In this document: piece after piece, positions 1 to 10,059 of the stretch
Numbering within the stretch: the stretch's first letter is position 1
Layout: every line of letters begins with the position of its first letter
Assembly: GCF_002836515.1 (NCBI RefSeq)
Contig: NZ_PJBC01000012.1
Span: 62,001-126,000, forward strand
Origin: Pseudomonas sp. Choline-02u-1
GTDB lineage: Bacteria; Pseudomonadota; Gammaproteobacteria; Pseudomonadales; Pseudomonadaceae
Length of the DNA: 64,000 nt
Direction of reading: 5' to 3'
Notes under the pieces: model-generated
What the model was told of the DNA's origin: nothing
Seen by the model: only the letters and a program-made list of their open reading frames with translations
Database searches by the model: none
Translations under genes and position numbers: made by a program

Positions 1-1044
1 CAAATCGCTCAGAGTTGGCGCGAGCGGCAGCCAGCAATGGCTTGGCGCTGCGCCCTCGCCCTGATAGAGCCAGTCGAATTGCACCGCTACTGGCCGCGAG
101 CAATCAGGTTGCGTTTCATCGACGCAGACCACCCAGGCACGCTGCAGGCTGTGCATGCGTTGCTTGAGTGGCATCGCGGCGGGCGCACAGGCCGGCAGCC
201 GCGCGGCCGCGAACAACCGGTTGCCATAGGGCGGCTCGAGAGACTGATCGGCTCGGTGCTCAATGCGGGTCAGCAACCAGGGGCGGTTGCATTCGATGAA
301 AGGATGGTCCTCCAACGGCAACCACTGACCACTGCGCAGGGCGGGCAGATCGCTGCGCCCTTCGGCATTCGGCCCTTGCTGGTTGGCCAGTGCGTCTTCG
401 TGCAGTTGCCACTGACGTACGGCTGGCGTGACGTAACGATCATCATGCTCGCCCTGATATAGCGCGACGTCTGCCTGCGGCAACCGCGTCGGATCATCGC
501 CGAACACCAGACAATGCCGGTCACAGTGATGCTCGAAGTGGTAGTGGATGTGCGCCTGTGCGCAAAGGCGCTGGAGCAATTGCAGATCGGACTCGCGGTA
601 CTGGGTGCAGAAGGTACGGGCCGGGTAGTCGCTGTGCAGGGCGAAACGTCGTTGCAGGCCGACGATGCCATGTTCACGCAGAACCTGGTCGATGATCTGC
701 GGCACCGAACGGCCGCTGAAAATGCGCTGGCTCAAACGCAGATCGAGGCAGTCGAGCCTGGGCCCGAGACGCACCCGACTCAAGCGCAAGCCATGGCTGT
801 ACTCATGCTGGACCAGGCTGTGCAATTGCCCGTGCACACCCTGGCCGGGCGGGCCGAAGCACAGGAACGCAGAACGGTGCAGCAGGCCGGCGAGATCCAG
901 ATGCGGATCGTCGATCAACACATCGATCTCGAAGGCAAAGGGTTCGCTGAGCGCTTCCCTACCGGTAAAGGCGAGGACTTCGAAGGGGTCGGACAGGCCC
1001 GCTACATCGAGACGAAACGACGGCTCGTTGACTGGATCGAACAT
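1..1044 (-). CDS. vgrG: Type VI secretion tip protein VgrG (TssI), 3' end outside the window
   Basis: Read directly from the reverse strand: an open frame begins at ATG 1044 and runs uninterrupted through position 1, giving 348 codons with no stop. The product opens FRLDVAGLSDPFEVLAFTGR and continues with the phage gp27-like fold of VgrG proteins (EYSHGLRLSRVRLGPRLDCL, then SGRSVPQIIDQVLREHGI). VgrG trimers form the membrane-puncturing spike of the type VI secretion system and carry effectors on their C termini. The C-terminal gp5-like spike and any effector extension lie left of the window, so the subclass cannot be judged. No strong Shine-Dalgarno is visible upstream. No other T6SS gene is in view, so it may be an orphan vgrG island. 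Confidence 0.9.
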   Translation of the reverse strand, partial: MFDPVNEPSFRLDVAGLSDPFEVLAFTGREALSEPFAFEIDVLIDDPHLDLAGLLHRSAFLCFGPPGQGVHGQLHSLVQHEYSHGLRLSRVRLGPRLDCLDLRLSQRIFSGRSVPQIIDQVLREHGIVGLQRRFALHSDYPARTFCTQYRESDLQLLQRLCAQAHIHYHFEHHCDRHCLVFGDDPTRLPQADVALYQGEHDDRYVTPAVRQWQLHEDALANQQGPNAEGRSDLPALRSGQWLPLEDHPFIECNRPWLLTRIEHRADQSLEPPYGNRLFAAARLPACAPAAMPLKQRMHSLQRAWVVCVDETQPDCSRPVAVQFDWLYQGEGAAPSHCWLPLAPTLSDL

Positions 1045-1208
1045 GGGCGGATCTCTACAGGAGGGGCGGCCGGGGATTCTCGCCGAGAGGCATGGCCGAG
1101 TAGAGAGGCGAAGTACAACTTAGGAAATGACCTACGCGAAAAGCAGACCAGATGAGTTTGCTGACTGTGATAGCACAGGTTTTCGGGAAAAAATCAGGAC
1201 ACATCCCA

Positions 1209-1259
1209 CCGGGTTGTCCGAATTTTCCACAGCTTGCGGAAAAAAATCGGACAACCCGG
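1209..1259. terminator. Long hairpin between vgrG and speA
   Basis: Thirteen bases (CCGGGTTGTCCGA, 1209-1221) are repeated in inverted orientation at 1247-1259. The pairing continues inward through TTTTCC/GGAAAA, leaving a short loop. It lies just downstream of the speA stop and upstream of vgrG, so it may terminate speA. An A-rich tract flanks it, but there is no classic T-run directly after the stem. A degenerate partial copy of one arm (GGGAAAAAATCAGGAC) sits at about 1183-1200. Confidence 0.5.
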
Positions 1260-1277
1260 CCGGAACGCTATCGGGCC

Positions 1278-3191
1278 TCAGGAAGACAGATAGGAGGAAC
1301 GGGTCAGGCCCAGACGCAAGGCATCGAGGAACTGCGTGCGCTCACTGGCGCTGATGCGCGCACTGGCGCACTTGTCGCGGTAGTGAGTCATCAGTTCTTC
1401 GGGCGAAAGATGCACATAACGCAGCATGTCTTCGATGGTGTCGTGGGTCTCGATACCGGCGTGGTACACGCTGCCATCGGCGTTCTGATAGATGTTCACC
1501 GAATCGGTGTCACCGAACAGGTTGTGCATGTCGCCGAGGATTTCCTGATAGGCGCCAACCAGGAACACGCCCAGCAAGTAATCTTCGCCTTCGTTCAAAG
1601 CGTGCACCGGCAGACTGGTTTCGATGCTCTGCTCGTCGACGTACTGATTGATCTTGCCGTCGGAATCGCAGGTCAGATCCTGCAGCACCGCGCGGCGCAG
1701 CGGTTCTTCATCGAGACGGTGCAGCGGGATGATCGGCAATACCTGATCGATCGCCCAGGTGTCCGGCAGGCTCTGGAATACCGAGAAGTTGCAAATGTAC
1801 TTGTCGGCCAGCTTGTCGTTGAGTTCGTCGAGCACCTGGCGGTGCGAACGCTGACGCGCTTTCAAAGAGTTGTGCAGGCGACGGCACACGGCAAAGTAGC
1901 ACTGCTCGGCCAGGGCTTTTTCCGCCAGGGTCAGCTTGCCATCGGCGTACTGGGCGGCCACGTCGCTCATGTAGTGCGTGGCGCGCCAGTAGGTTTCGGT
2001 GACCATTTCAATGTCGGTCGGGCCGAGCAAGTCCACCAGCCACTGCACGGTTTCCGGCAGGCTTTCCTTGTTCTCGATCAGCGGGATCTCGTCGTTGTGT
2101 TTCTCGACGTCGGTGACCTGCACCACCAGCATGGCGTGGTGCGCGGTCAGCGAACGGCCGCTTTCGGAAAAGATGTGCGGATGCGGCAGGCTCTGCGCGT
2201 CGCAGAATTCCTTGAGCATGCCGACCACAACGCCGGCGTAATCGTCCATGTCGTAGTTGATCGAACTGGCGTTGCGCGAGTGGGTGCCGTCGTAGTCGAC
2301 ACCGAGGCCACCGCCGACGTCGATGTGATCGACCGGCAGACCGAGGTTGCGCAATTCGCCGTAGTAACGGATCGCTTCCTTGAAGCCGTGCTGGTAATCA
2401 GCGAGGTTGGCGATCTGCGAACCCATGTGGAAGTGCAGCAGGCGAATACCTTGGTCCAGCCCGGCGCCACGGAAGCGCTCGACCACCGACAGCAGTTGCG
2501 CCGCCGACAGGCCAAACTTGGACTTCTCGCCACCGGTGTCCGCCCACTTCGACGAGGCCAGCGACGACAGGCGTACGCGCAGACCCACCTGCGGCTTGAC
2601 CTTCAGTGAGGCGGCTTCTTCGATCACCAGGCCGACTTCGGACTCTTTCTCGATGACGATGAACACGTTGTGGCCGAGCTTCTGGCCCATCAGCGCGAGG
2701 CGGATGAACTCGCGATCCTTGTAACCGTTGCAGACGATGGTGCCGCCCTTCGGCGCCAGCGCCAGCACCGCGAGCAGCTCAGGCTTGGAGCCGGCTTCCA
2801 GACCGATGGAGACGTTCTGGGTGGCGATGATGTTCTCGATCACCGCTTCCTGCTGGTTGACCTTGATCGGGTACAGCGCGGTGTACTTGCTCTGGTATTC
2901 CAGGCGTTCGATGTTGGAATCGAAAGCGCCGGTCAACTGACGGACACGGTCTTGCAGGATGTCGGGGAACCGCACCAGCAACGGCAAGGACAAACCGCTC
3001 TTGCGCAATTGGTCGACTTGTTCGAACAGATCGATAGGCGAGCTGCTCGGGCCGTTCGGACGTACTTCGACGCGACCGGCTTCATTGATCGCGAAATACC
3101 CGGCCCCCCAATGGCGAATCCCGTAAACGCTGCGGCTGTCCGCAACTGTCCATTGGCTGCCATCGTCTTTACGTGTGCGTCGTACGGACAT
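1278..3191 (-). CDS. speA: Biosynthetic arginine decarboxylase
   Basis: A 637-residue PLP enzyme that converts arginine to agmatine, the first step of the agmatine route to putrescine. It belongs to the fold-III (alanine racemase-like) decarboxylases. The PLP-binding lysine is K110 in YPIKVNQQ. A glycine-rich phosphate loop ([14 protein letters not shown]) follows near residue 290, and the length is typical for SpeA. The start at 3191 is preceded by AGGGGACTTCG, a good ribosome-binding site. It is probably monocistronic, with a 10-bp stem hairpin (3271-3297) separating it from the upstream SUI1-like gene. This is the first gene of a conserved Pseudomonas block (PA4839 in PAO1, from memory). 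Confidence 0.97.
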   Translation of the reverse strand: MSVRRTRKDDGSQWTVADSRSVYGIRHWGAGYFAINEAGRVEVRPNGPSSSPIDLFEQVDQLRKSGLSLPLLVRFPDILQDRVRQLTGAFDSNIERLEYQSKYTALYPIKVNQQEAVIENIIATQNVSIGLEAGSKPELLAVLALAPKGGTIVCNGYKDREFIRLALMGQKLGHNVFIVIEKESEVGLVIEEAASLKVKPQVGLRVRLSSLASSKWADTGGEKSKFGLSAAQLLSVVERFRGAGLDQGIRLLHFHMGSQIANLADYQHGFKEAIRYYGELRNLGLPVDHIDVGGGLGVDYDGTHSRNASSINYDMDDYAGVVVGMLKEFCDAQSLPHPHIFSESGRSLTAHHAMLVVQVTDVEKHNDEIPLIENKESLPETVQWLVDLLGPTDIEMVTETYWRATHYMSDVAAQYADGKLTLAEKALAEQCYFAVCRRLHNSLKARQRSHRQVLDELNDKLADKYICNFSVFQSLPDTWAIDQVLPIIPLHRLDEEPLRRAVLQDLTCDSDGKINQYVDEQSIETSLPVHALNEGEDYLLGVFLVGAYQEILGDMHNLFGDTDSVNIYQNADGSVYHAGIETHDTIEDMLRYVHLSPEELMTHYRDKCASARISASERTQFLDALRLGLTRSSYLSS

Positions 3192-3270
3192 CGAAGTCCC
3201 CTATAAAGAAGTCAGAGTGCGTCGCCTGACGTTCAGGCCGGCGCAGTCTAAAGAATGAAAATGACGGTTC

Positions 3271-3297
3271 GTCAGTGCGGCGGTAGACCGCACTGAC
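3271..3297. terminator. Hairpin downstream of the SUI1-like gene
   Basis: A perfect 10-bp stem (GTCAGTGCGG, 3271-3280, with its complement at 3288-3297) closes a 7-nt loop. On the minus strand it is followed by a moderately T-rich stretch. It probably ends transcription of the SUI1-like gene before speA. Confidence 0.55.
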
Positions 3298-3329
3298 TGC
3301 GTGGAGTTTAGAAACCGGTCATGAACAGG

Positions 3330-3407
3330 CTCTGTGAAAACCATGGCGACGACGCCGGATCCGAGAACACTCGAAGCCGGATCAAGCCGCCGGAGGGTTT
3401 CACAGAG
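3330..3407. repeat. Inverted repeat after the SUI1-like stop codon
   Basis: CTCTGTGAAAACC (3330-3342) is answered by GGGTTTCACAGAG (3395-3407), with about 52 nt between them. Inside is a direct repeat GCCGGATC. It starts five bases past the SUI1-like stop. It could be a second terminator element or a degenerate intergenic palindrome. Confidence 0.45.
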
Positions 3408-3411
3408 GCTG

Positions 3412-3783
3412 CTAGCCGCCGGACTTCTTCGCTTTGAAACCGTGCTTGATCAGCTCTGCCAAGAGTAGCTCGACGTGATCGCCCTGGATTTCGATGATGC
3501 CGTCCTTCAGCGCCCCGCCGGTGCCACAACGTTTCTTCAACGTCGTGGCCAGCTCCTTGAGCGCGTCTTCGGCCAGGGGCACGCCGGTGATGGTGGTCAC
3601 CGTCTTGCCGCCACGGCCCTTGCTTTCGCGACGCACGCGGGCTATGCCGTCACCGGCCGGGATCACGGTTTGTTTGCAGATACAGGCGTCCACCGGCTTG
3701 CTGCATTCCGGGCAATGACGACCTGCGTCGGTGGAAAATACCAGGCCGCCCAGGGCGGCGAAGGATGCGGCTTTCTTGGCCAC
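3412..3783 (-). CDS. yciH: SUI1/YciH-family translation factor
   Basis: A 123-residue homologue of E. coli YciH and eukaryotic eIF1, small RNA-binding proteins that influence start-site fidelity. The N terminus carries a zinc-knuckle-like CPECSKPVDACIC segment, and the C-terminal half is the SUI1 fold (GRGGKTVTTITGVP, then GTGGALKDGIIEIQGDH). A GTG start at 3783 (VAKKAASFAAL) is chosen over upstream ATG 3819 because GAGAGG sits 7-8 bases before it and family members begin MAKKAASFA. It is transcribed toward speA. Confidence 0.9.
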   Translation of the reverse strand: MAKKAASFAALGGLVFSTDAGRHCPECSKPVDACICKQTVIPAGDGIARVRRESKGRGGKTVTTITGVPLAEDALKELATTLKKRCGTGGALKDGIIEIQGDHVELLLAELIKHGFKAKKSGG

Positions 3784-3906
3784 CGGCAATCCTCTCGGGA
3801 GGACAAAGACTGATCGCAACCTTGGGCAAGGTCAGCGACCGCGAAGCCCCACTCAGGCAGGGGCAGCGCTACTGCATCGGAAAACTTTGAACGCTGGACT
3901 GAATCC

Positions 3907-4007
3907 GTAGGAGCTGACGAGTGCAACGAGGCTGCGATCTTTTGATCTTGTTTTTTAAAAGATCAGGATCAAGAGATCGCAGCCTCGTTGCACTCGTCAG
4001 CTCCTAC
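3907..4007. repeat. Intergenic palindrome, GTAGGAGCTG/GGCTGCGATC family (copy 1)
   Basis: GTAGGAGCTGACGAGTGCAA runs into GGCTGCGATCTTTTGATCTT and is then mirrored almost perfectly to end in CTCCTAC, forming one long hairpin. It fills most of the 323-bp gap between the SUI1-like gene and the NUDIX gene. I see nothing else in that gap. Related copies occur at about 21989, 45869, 55223 and 57072. Confidence 0.85.
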
Positions 4008-4106
4008 AAAATCTGCAGGCCAACCTCAAGCTATCCGGTGCAGCTTGAAAAGGTCGCGCAGTGTAACGACAAAAATCGCGATTGCTAAGTGCCAATCGGC
4101 GCCAAT

Positions 4107-4664
4107 TCATGTGTTCTTGGCGACGTCGGTTTGTTGTGCCTTGAGATAGCGCTGCAACGCAGCCAGAGAGTCCGGGCAATAAGGCTTTTCGCTGATTTCC
4201 CGCATGACCTGTGCGACGGGAATGAATCGCGCTTCGAGGACTTCTTCCGGCTGCAGTTTCAGGGGCCCGTCCCACACGGCGGAAAAGGCCGAGCACCACA
4301 GACGGTTGCCGGTGTCTTCGAAGTAGAAGTGATCGTGAGCGGTGAGTTCAACGCCGCTGACGCCCAGCTCTTCCGCAAGCTCACGCGCCGCCGACTCGGC
4401 GTAGCTTTCCTCAGCCTGGACCATGCCGCCTGCGGCGACATCCCAGTAGCCGGGATAAATCGCCTTGCTCAACGTGCGTCGGTGCACGCACAGCTCACCG
4501 GCGGAATTGAACAGCATGATGTAGGTGCCACGGCCGATCAGCCCGCGCTCACGCAAATCGGAACGCACCAGAGCGCCGAGCAGGTTGTCCTGCTCGTCGA
4601 CCCAAGCGATCTGTTCGGCGTCCGAGGCGGCGCGATGGGCCGCCTCTCTGGTTGATTGGCTCAC
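4107..4664 (-). CDS. NUDIX hydrolase (YfcD-like)
   Basis: A 185-residue NUDIX protein that hydrolyses a nucleoside diphosphate linked to another moiety; the substrate is unknown. The Nudix box is complete: G80-x5-E86-x7-R94-E95-x2-E98-E99-x-G101, which binds the catalytic metal. The N terminus (IAWVDEQDNLLGALVRSDLR) and the HRRTLSKAIYPGYWDVAAGG stretch match the IPP-isomerase-like YfcD subgroup. It starts at GTG 4664, only 3 bp after the DUF2333 stop codon, so the two genes are probably translationally coupled. Confidence 0.88.
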   Translation of the reverse strand: MSQSTREAAHRAASDAEQIAWVDEQDNLLGALVRSDLRERGLIGRGTYIMLFNSAGELCVHRRTLSKAIYPGYWDVAAGGMVQAEESYAESAARELAEELGVSGVELTAHDHFYFEDTGNRLWCSAFSAVWDGPLKLQPEEVLEARFIPVAQVMREISEKPYCPDSLAALQRYLKAQQTDVAKNT

Positions 4665-4667
4665 GTA

Positions 4668-5735
4668 TCAGCCCTGATTGAGCAGTTGACGCAAGTCGAT
4701 CACGGCAGCGTTGGCCCGGGAAATGTAGTTGGCCATGACCAGCGAGTGATTGGCCAACACGCCGAAGCCGCTGCCATTGAGGATCATCGGGCTCCACACC
4801 GGCTCTTGCGAAGCCTCCAGTTCACGGATGATCTGACGCACGCTGACGGTGGCGTTCTTCTTCGCCAGCACATCGGCGAAGTCGACTTCGATGGCACGCA
4901 GCAGATGCGACAGTGCCCAGGCCTGACCGCGTGCTTCGTAGAACACGTTATCGATCTGCATCCATGGGGTTTCCACGACTTCTTCGTCAACCTGCGGTAC
5001 TTCACCAACGGCCGGGACTTCGGTTTTCAGCGCAGTGTTGAGCTTGACCCGACCGACACTGGCCGACAGGCGTTGCGACAGGGAACCGAGGCGGGTACCG
5101 ACATCACCCAGCCAGTTGTTGAGGTTGTCGGCGCGGGCATAGAACAGCGCGTTTTTCTGGTTCGGATCAGACAAGCGCGACTGATAGCGGCTCAGAGAGT
5201 TGATCCCTTCCTGATATTCCGACTCGCTGGACGGCAGCACCCAGCTCTTGTTGTCGAAGTTGAAGCGTGGTTCGGCCTTGGCCAGATCGGCGTCTTCGGC
5301 CGATTGCGATTGCGAACGGGCAAAATCCTTGCGCAGGGCACGGGTCAGATCGCGCACCTGCACCAGCACGCCGTATTCCCAGCTCGGCGTGTTGTCCATC
5401 CACAGGCCCGGCGGGAAACGATCGTTGGAAATATAACCGCCCGGCTTGTTGAGCAATGTGCCGGCAACGGTCTTCAGGGTTTCAACCGTGGTGTAGCCGA
5501 CCACCATTTGCTTGCCTTCTTTTTCGGCAGCGACCTGAGCGTTTTGTGCCACTGGAAACAGTTCCGGTTCCTGGCTCCAGTACCAGCCCAGCGCAATGGT
5601 GACCAGTAGATACAGACCGATCACTGTGGCCAGCGCCCGGCTGAACAGCAGCCCGCCGACATAGCTGCGGGTGGCCGACTTGGGCTCGGCGGCACGTTCA
5701 GGCGCGCTGCCCGCGCGGTTTTTCCAGTCCAGCAT
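4668..5735 (-). CDS. DUF2333 family membrane-anchored protein
   Basis: A 355-residue protein of unknown function conserved in Pseudomonas. It has a short cytoplasmic N terminus, one transmembrane helix at about residues 32-50 (ALATVIGLYLLVTIALGWYW), and a largely helical presumably periplasmic region. AAAGGA lies 7 bases upstream of the ATG. It is co-transcribed with the NUDIX gene and divergent from gcbA. The family assignment rests on recall of PA4842-type proteins at this locus; no catalytic motif is visible. Confidence 0.82.
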   Translation of the reverse strand: MLDWKNRAGSAPERAAEPKSATRSYVGGLLFSRALATVIGLYLLVTIALGWYWSQEPELFPVAQNAQVAAEKEGKQMVVGYTTVETLKTVAGTLLNKPGGYISNDRFPPGLWMDNTPSWEYGVLVQVRDLTRALRKDFARSQSQSAEDADLAKAEPRFNFDNKSWVLPSSESEYQEGINSLSRYQSRLSDPNQKNALFYARADNLNNWLGDVGTRLGSLSQRLSASVGRVKLNTALKTEVPAVGEVPQVDEEVVETPWMQIDNVFYEARGQAWALSHLLRAIEVDFADVLAKKNATVSVRQIIRELEASQEPVWSPMILNGSGFGVLANHSLVMANYISRANAAVIDLRQLLNQG

Positions 5736-6150
5736 GGCGATATCCTTTCAATCACTTGGGTTCATCGGTTCGACCACAACCATACAACAACGTGCCAACG
5801 CCTAGCACCCGCCGCTAACGATAAGCCGCAAATCGTGCGGGCCAATGCCGCTTCGCGACACGCTAGGGGATTCCCTGATATCAGTGGCACGGGCAGCGCA
5901 GTGAAACCCAGCTGAGCGCGTTTCGGTCAGCCTTCGACAACCGCCGAAGAATCCGGACCTGCTCTGCAAGGCAATCGCCCGGATTATGGGCGCTAGACCG
6001 ACCCGCCAATGCCAGACAAAACCACCCGGTCAGAAACTGAATCGTGTCGTCCAGCAGATTATTGACGTACGACACTCGTCTAAGGGAAAAGAGGTGCTAG
6101 CATAGAGCCACCAGTCGATCTCAGCATGCACCCTCACTAGTAGTCAGGAT
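5736..6150. other. Divergent intergenic region between the DUF2333 gene and gcbA
   Basis: 415 bp separating two divergent genes, so it must hold both promoters. No long palindrome or repeat copy is present. A short open frame (5881-6075, reverse) has no recognisable product and no good ribosome-binding site, so I do not call it. Confidence 0.4.
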
Positions 6151-7821
6151 ATGACCGAGCCAGAAGACCCCAGCCGTGAGCGTCTCAAGCACCACTTTGC
6201 CCAGCGGGTAATTCATCAGGCACGTCAGATTCTTGAGATATGGCAGCGCCTGCAACGCAGTGAGTGGTCCACTGTCGATCTCGCCGAACTGAGCGAGGCA
6301 AATCTGCGCCTGCTGCGTTTTGCCGAGCGCTTCGAACAGCCGGAACACACCCAGCTGGCGCACCACATCAGCCAGTCTCTGCAAGCAGTGGACGCCAACC
6401 GTGGCCGTCTCAGCAGCGGCCTGATCACTGACCTCAATCGCTTGATGCAACGCCTGTCGCGCACCGGTCTGCGTCACGGCGATCAGCTCGACCAGACCTT
6501 CCTGCCACCGTTGCGCAAGCCGATCTATGTGATGTTGCAGGATCACGACCGCGCCGAACGGCTGGCCAAGCAGCTGGAATTTTTCGGTTTGAGCGCGCAG
6601 GCACTGGACAGCGTGGCGGCGTTTCGCTCCTCGATGGTCGAGCGTTTGCCAGCGGCGATTGTCATCGACGTGGATTTCAGTGGCCCCGGTATCGGCCTGA
6701 AGCTCGCCGCCGAAGCTCAGGTCGGGCTCGAAGAACCGCTGCCATTGCTGTTTTTCAGCCTGCACGAAACCGATACCCCGACCCGTCTCGCCGCCGTGCG
6801 CGCCGGCGGCCAGGAATTTCTCACCGGCACCCTCGAAGCTTCGAGTCTGCTGGAAAAAATCGAAGTGCTGACCTGTGTCGCCCAGTACGAGCCTTATAAA
6901 GTGCTGATCATCGACGACTCACGCGCCCAGGCCTTGCACACCGAGCGCCTGCTCAACAGCGCCGGCATTGTCACCCGCACCTTGATCGAGCCGATCCAGG
7001 CGATGGCCGAACTGGCGGACTTCCAGCCGGACCTGATCATCCTCGACATGTATATGCCGGCCTGCACCGGCACCGAACTGGCCAAGGTCATTCGCCACAA
7101 CGACCGCTACGTCAGCGTACCGATCATTTACCTGTCGGCCGAAGACGACCTGGACAAGCAGCTCGACGCCATGAGTGAAGGCGGCGATGACTTCCTGACC
7201 AAGCCGATCAAGCCACGTCATCTGATCACCACCGTGCGCAACCGCGCCGCACGGGCGCGCAATCTGAAGGCGCGAATGGTCCGCGACAGCCTTACCGGCC
7301 TGTACAACCACACGCACATTCTGCAGCTGCTCGAAGACTGCTCGTTCCGCGCCCGGCGCGAAAACAAGCCGCTGAGCTTTGCCATGCTCGACATCGATCA
7401 CTTCAAACGTGTCAACGACAGCCACGGCCACCCGATGGGCGACCGGGTGATCAAGAGCCTGGCGCTCTTCCTCAAGCAGCGTTTGCGCAAGACCGATTTC
7501 ATCGGCCGTTACGGCGGCGAAGAGTTCGCCATCGTCATGCCCGACACCGATATCGACGCGGCGCATAAAGTCCTCGACGAAATTCGTCAGCGTTTCGCCG
7601 AGATTCACTATCCGGCGCAGCCGCAGGATCTGTGGTGCACGTTCAGCGCCGGCGTGGTGGAAATGTGCGATGACTCCGACAGCCTGATGATGGCCAGCCA
7701 GGCCGATGAGGCGCTGTACCGTGCCAAGGGTGCCGGACGCAATCGGGTGCAGACCGCAAGGCACTCAAAGCAAAGTGCCACTTTTTCATCGGAATCCACC
7801 GATTCGGTCATAACCCTGTAA
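6151..7821 (+). CDS. gcbA: GcbA-type diguanylate cyclase response regulator
   Basis: A 556-residue cytoplasmic diguanylate cyclase. In order it has a helical N-terminal region (1-120); a degenerate receiver (about 125-240) lacking the usual acidic pocket and conserved Lys; a canonical receiver (about 250-370: LIIDDSRAQ, phospho-acceptor D299 in LIILDMYMP, KP at the end); and a GGDEF domain with GGEEF at 455-459. An RxxD inhibitory site (R446-D449) lies five residues before it, predicting product inhibition. Its position between DUF2333 and a chemoreceptor matches gcbA (PA4843/AdcA), known to promote initial attachment in P. fluorescens and to influence dispersion in P. aeruginosa. Confidence 0.9.
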   Translation: MTEPEDPSRERLKHHFAQRVIHQARQILEIWQRLQRSEWSTVDLAELSEANLRLLRFAERFEQPEHTQLAHHISQSLQAVDANRGRLSSGLITDLNRLMQRLSRTGLRHGDQLDQTFLPPLRKPIYVMLQDHDRAERLAKQLEFFGLSAQALDSVAAFRSSMVERLPAAIVIDVDFSGPGIGLKLAAEAQVGLEEPLPLLFFSLHETDTPTRLAAVRAGGQEFLTGTLEASSLLEKIEVLTCVAQYEPYKVLIIDDSRAQALHTERLLNSAGIVTRTLIEPIQAMAELADFQPDLIILDMYMPACTGTELAKVIRHNDRYVSVPIIYLSAEDDLDKQLDAMSEGGDDFLTKPIKPRHLITTVRNRAARARNLKARMVRDSLTGLYNHTHILQLLEDCSFRARRENKPLSFAMLDIDHFKRVNDSHGHPMGDRVIKSLALFLKQRLRKTDFIGRYGGEEFAIVMPDTDIDAAHKVLDEIRQRFAEIHYPAQPQDLWCTFSAGVVEMCDDSDSLMMASQADEALYRAKGAGRNRVQTARHSKQSATFSSESTDSVITL

Positions 7822-7872
7822 TGGAACCGCAATAAATTCAGGCGCTTACCATTTCTGCCGTTGGTAGCCGTC

Positions 7873-9819
7873 ATGCGCCTGAAGTTGCTCACCAATCTCA
7901 ACACTCTGCTGCTGGTCGCCGTCTGCGTGGCCCTTGGCGCCACGCTATGGTGGTCGCAAAAAGCTCTCGAACGCCCCTATCTTTTGATGGAGCGTTATCT
8001 GGGGCTGTCGCAACAATTTCAGAATGAAGTGGCGCGCAACGTCGAGGATTACCTTGCCAGCGGTGACGCGCTGCGCCTGAGCAACGCCACTCAGGCAATC
8101 GAAAGCGTGCACAAGCAACTCAGTGAACTGCCTGCGACGCTGGCCGACACCGCGCGGCCAAGCCTGTCGAGCCTCGATGAGTTCAGCAAAACCGACCTGC
8201 TCGCCGCCGGCAAACTGGCTGGCGATCCGCAAGCTCTGCTGTTGCAGGCCGAACGCGAACTCAGCGCCAGCCTTGATCAGCTCAGCACCTACGCGAACGG
8301 CAACCCGGCGTATCTGGTGCCACTGCTCGCCGCGTCGCAGCATCTGGGGAAATTGTCGCTGGCACGCGACAAACTGGTCAGCAGCGGGCGCAGCGAACTG
8401 GCCGCCGATGTCGAGCGCGAGGTGAGCAACATGCGCGATCAGGCCGAGGCCATCGATGCCCTGCCTTTGCTCGGCGTGGTCGCGAGCAATGAATCGAGCA
8501 GCGACGATTTCGCCGCGCTGATGGGCATCGAAACCACCGACAAAGCCGCCGCCGAGGATGCCGGTGTCGGCCTCAAACGCGAACTCAACAGCTTGCTCGG
8601 CCGCTATCCCGCAGAACTGGCGCGCACTCGCGAACAGATCCGCAAACGCGCCGATCTCAGCGCCGCCACGCACGAAAAAATCGCCAGTGTGCAACACGCC
8701 ATCGCCAGCCTCGAACCCGTGGTGCGCGCGCAACACGGGCAGATTCAAAGCGAGGTGCGCCTGATGCAAGGCGTGATGATCGGCCTGATCCTGCTGATCG
8801 CCCTGCTGATCGACACCTTGCAGCGGCGCCTGGCCCGCACGCTGACCAACCTCGCCCCGGCGCTGTCGACCTGGGCCGAGGGGGATTTCAGTCGCGATAT
8901 CCAACTGGGCAAGACCAACCGCGAACTGCACGACATCGAAGCCTCGCTCAATCGCTTGCGCGCCTATCTGGTGGCTCTGGTGGGCACGATTCGCGGCAAC
9001 GCCGAGCAAGTCGCGGGGAGCAGCCGCACCCTCGCTGAACTGAGCAATGACCTGCACAGCGGTGCCGAACATCAGGCCGGCGATACCGCGCTGATCCGTG
9101 ACTCGCTGGGCGAACTGGAGGCGACCATCCAGCAAGTGGCCAGCGATGCCCGCCAGGCTGCCGACGCCAGCCGTCATGCCGGCCTGGCCGTCGAGCACGG
9201 CCAGACGGTGATCGGCCAGAGCCTGACGGGACTGCATGCGTTGGTCGGCGAAGTTCAGGGCAACGCGCAGATGATCGAGCATCTCGCTGAGGAGTCGGCC
9301 ACCATCGGCGGCGTGCTGACGGTGATTCGCTCGATCGCCGACCAGACCAACCTGCTCGCCCTGAACGCGGCAATTGAAGCGGCGCGCGCCGGGGAAATGG
9401 GTCGCGGGTTTGCTGTGGTCGCCGAGGAAGTGCGCTCGCTGGCACAGCGCACAGCCGGGGCCACCGCGGAAATCCAGACGCTGATCGCCGGTCTGCAGAG
9501 CGCCGCGCGGCAATCGGTCGAAGGCATGCGCGCGCAGGTCGAACACGCCGAAGCCACGGCCAATCAGGCGCAAGCGGCCGACGGTGCATTGGACAAAATC
9601 GTTGGCGCAATTCAGACCATCGCCGACACCGCCGTGCGCATCGCCGATGTCACCGCGCAGCAAAGTGACGCGGTCAGCGAGATCCGCGATCACAGCGAGC
9701 GTATTCATCAATTGGGTGGGGATAACCTGCTGCGCATCGGCCAAGGGCGTGAACAGGGCGAGAACTTGCTGGTATTGGGCGGACAACTGCATACAGCCGT
9801 TCAGGCCTTTCGCGTCTGA
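7873..9819 (+). CDS. Methyl-accepting chemotaxis protein, CtpL-like
   Basis: A 648-residue chemoreceptor. TM1 is at about 7-25, followed by a periplasmic helical sensor of some 270 residues, TM2 at about 297-315 ([15 protein letters not shown]), HAMP, and the signalling hairpin whose tip is [20 protein letters not shown]. The start is ATG 7873, since the upstream in-frame TTG adds only four residues. It follows gcbA by 51 bp and may share its transcript. The locus matches PA4844 (ctpL, reported for phosphate and chloroaniline taxis), but the ligand here cannot be read from sequence. Confidence 0.88.
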   Translation: MRLKLLTNLNTLLLVAVCVALGATLWWSQKALERPYLLMERYLGLSQQFQNEVARNVEDYLASGDALRLSNATQAIESVHKQLSELPATLADTARPSLSSLDEFSKTDLLAAGKLAGDPQALLLQAERELSASLDQLSTYANGNPAYLVPLLAASQHLGKLSLARDKLVSSGRSELAADVEREVSNMRDQAEAIDALPLLGVVASNESSSDDFAALMGIETTDKAAAEDAGVGLKRELNSLLGRYPAELARTREQIRKRADLSAATHEKIASVQHAIASLEPVVRAQHGQIQSEVRLMQGVMIGLILLIALLIDTLQRRLARTLTNLAPALSTWAEGDFSRDIQLGKTNRELHDIEASLNRLRAYLVALVGTIRGNAEQVAGSSRTLAELSNDLHSGAEHQAGDTALIRDSLGELEATIQQVASDARQAADASRHAGLAVEHGQTVIGQSLTGLHALVGEVQGNAQMIEHLAEESATIGGVLTVIRSIADQTNLLALNAAIEAARAGEMGRGFAVVAEEVRSLAQRTAGATAEIQTLIAGLQSAARQSVEGMRAQVEHAEATANQAQAADGALDKIVGAIQTIADTAVRIADVTAQQSDAVSEIRDHSERIHQLGGDNLLRIGQGREQGENLLVLGGQLHTAVQAFRV

Positions 9820-9825
9820 TAAACC

Positions 9826-9894
9826 GCCTTCGCGAGCAAGCTCGCTCCCACGGGGCACGCATTCCAAGGGGGGAGCGAGCTTGCTCGCGAAGGC
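9826..9894. repeat. REP-type palindrome, GGGAGCGAGCTTGCTCGCGAAGGC family (copy 1)
   Basis: Two 24-base arms (9826-9849 and 9871-9894) are perfect inverted copies with a 21-nt spacer. This is the REP-doublet arrangement typical of Pseudomonas. It lies just after the chemoreceptor stop codon. Confidence 0.9.
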
Positions 9895-10059
9895 GTCAGC
9901 CCAGGCGCCACAAATGACCAGATCAAAGCGCTTGGTCACATATTTCGCGCAAACATCGGCCATCGTGCTGGCTATTGCATGGAACTGGACAGTCACAAAG
10001 GCTTTGCGGCATAGTCGCCGGGTTCTGACGACTGCTCATTGATAACAAGGACAATGCAG

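Noticed and set aside
1152..2609. Long open frame on the plus strand opposite speA
   Set aside because: It is a GC-rich antisense shadow of a well-identified gene, with no recognisable protein and an atypical composition rich in Val, Gln, Arg and His. The same applies to long antisense frames opposite the chemoreceptor gene, prmA and the zinc-ribbon gene, purH, retS and ureC.
5881..6075. 64-codon open frame in the gcbA upstream region
   Set aside because: No ribosome-binding site, no recognisable motif and codon use unlike neighbouring genes.
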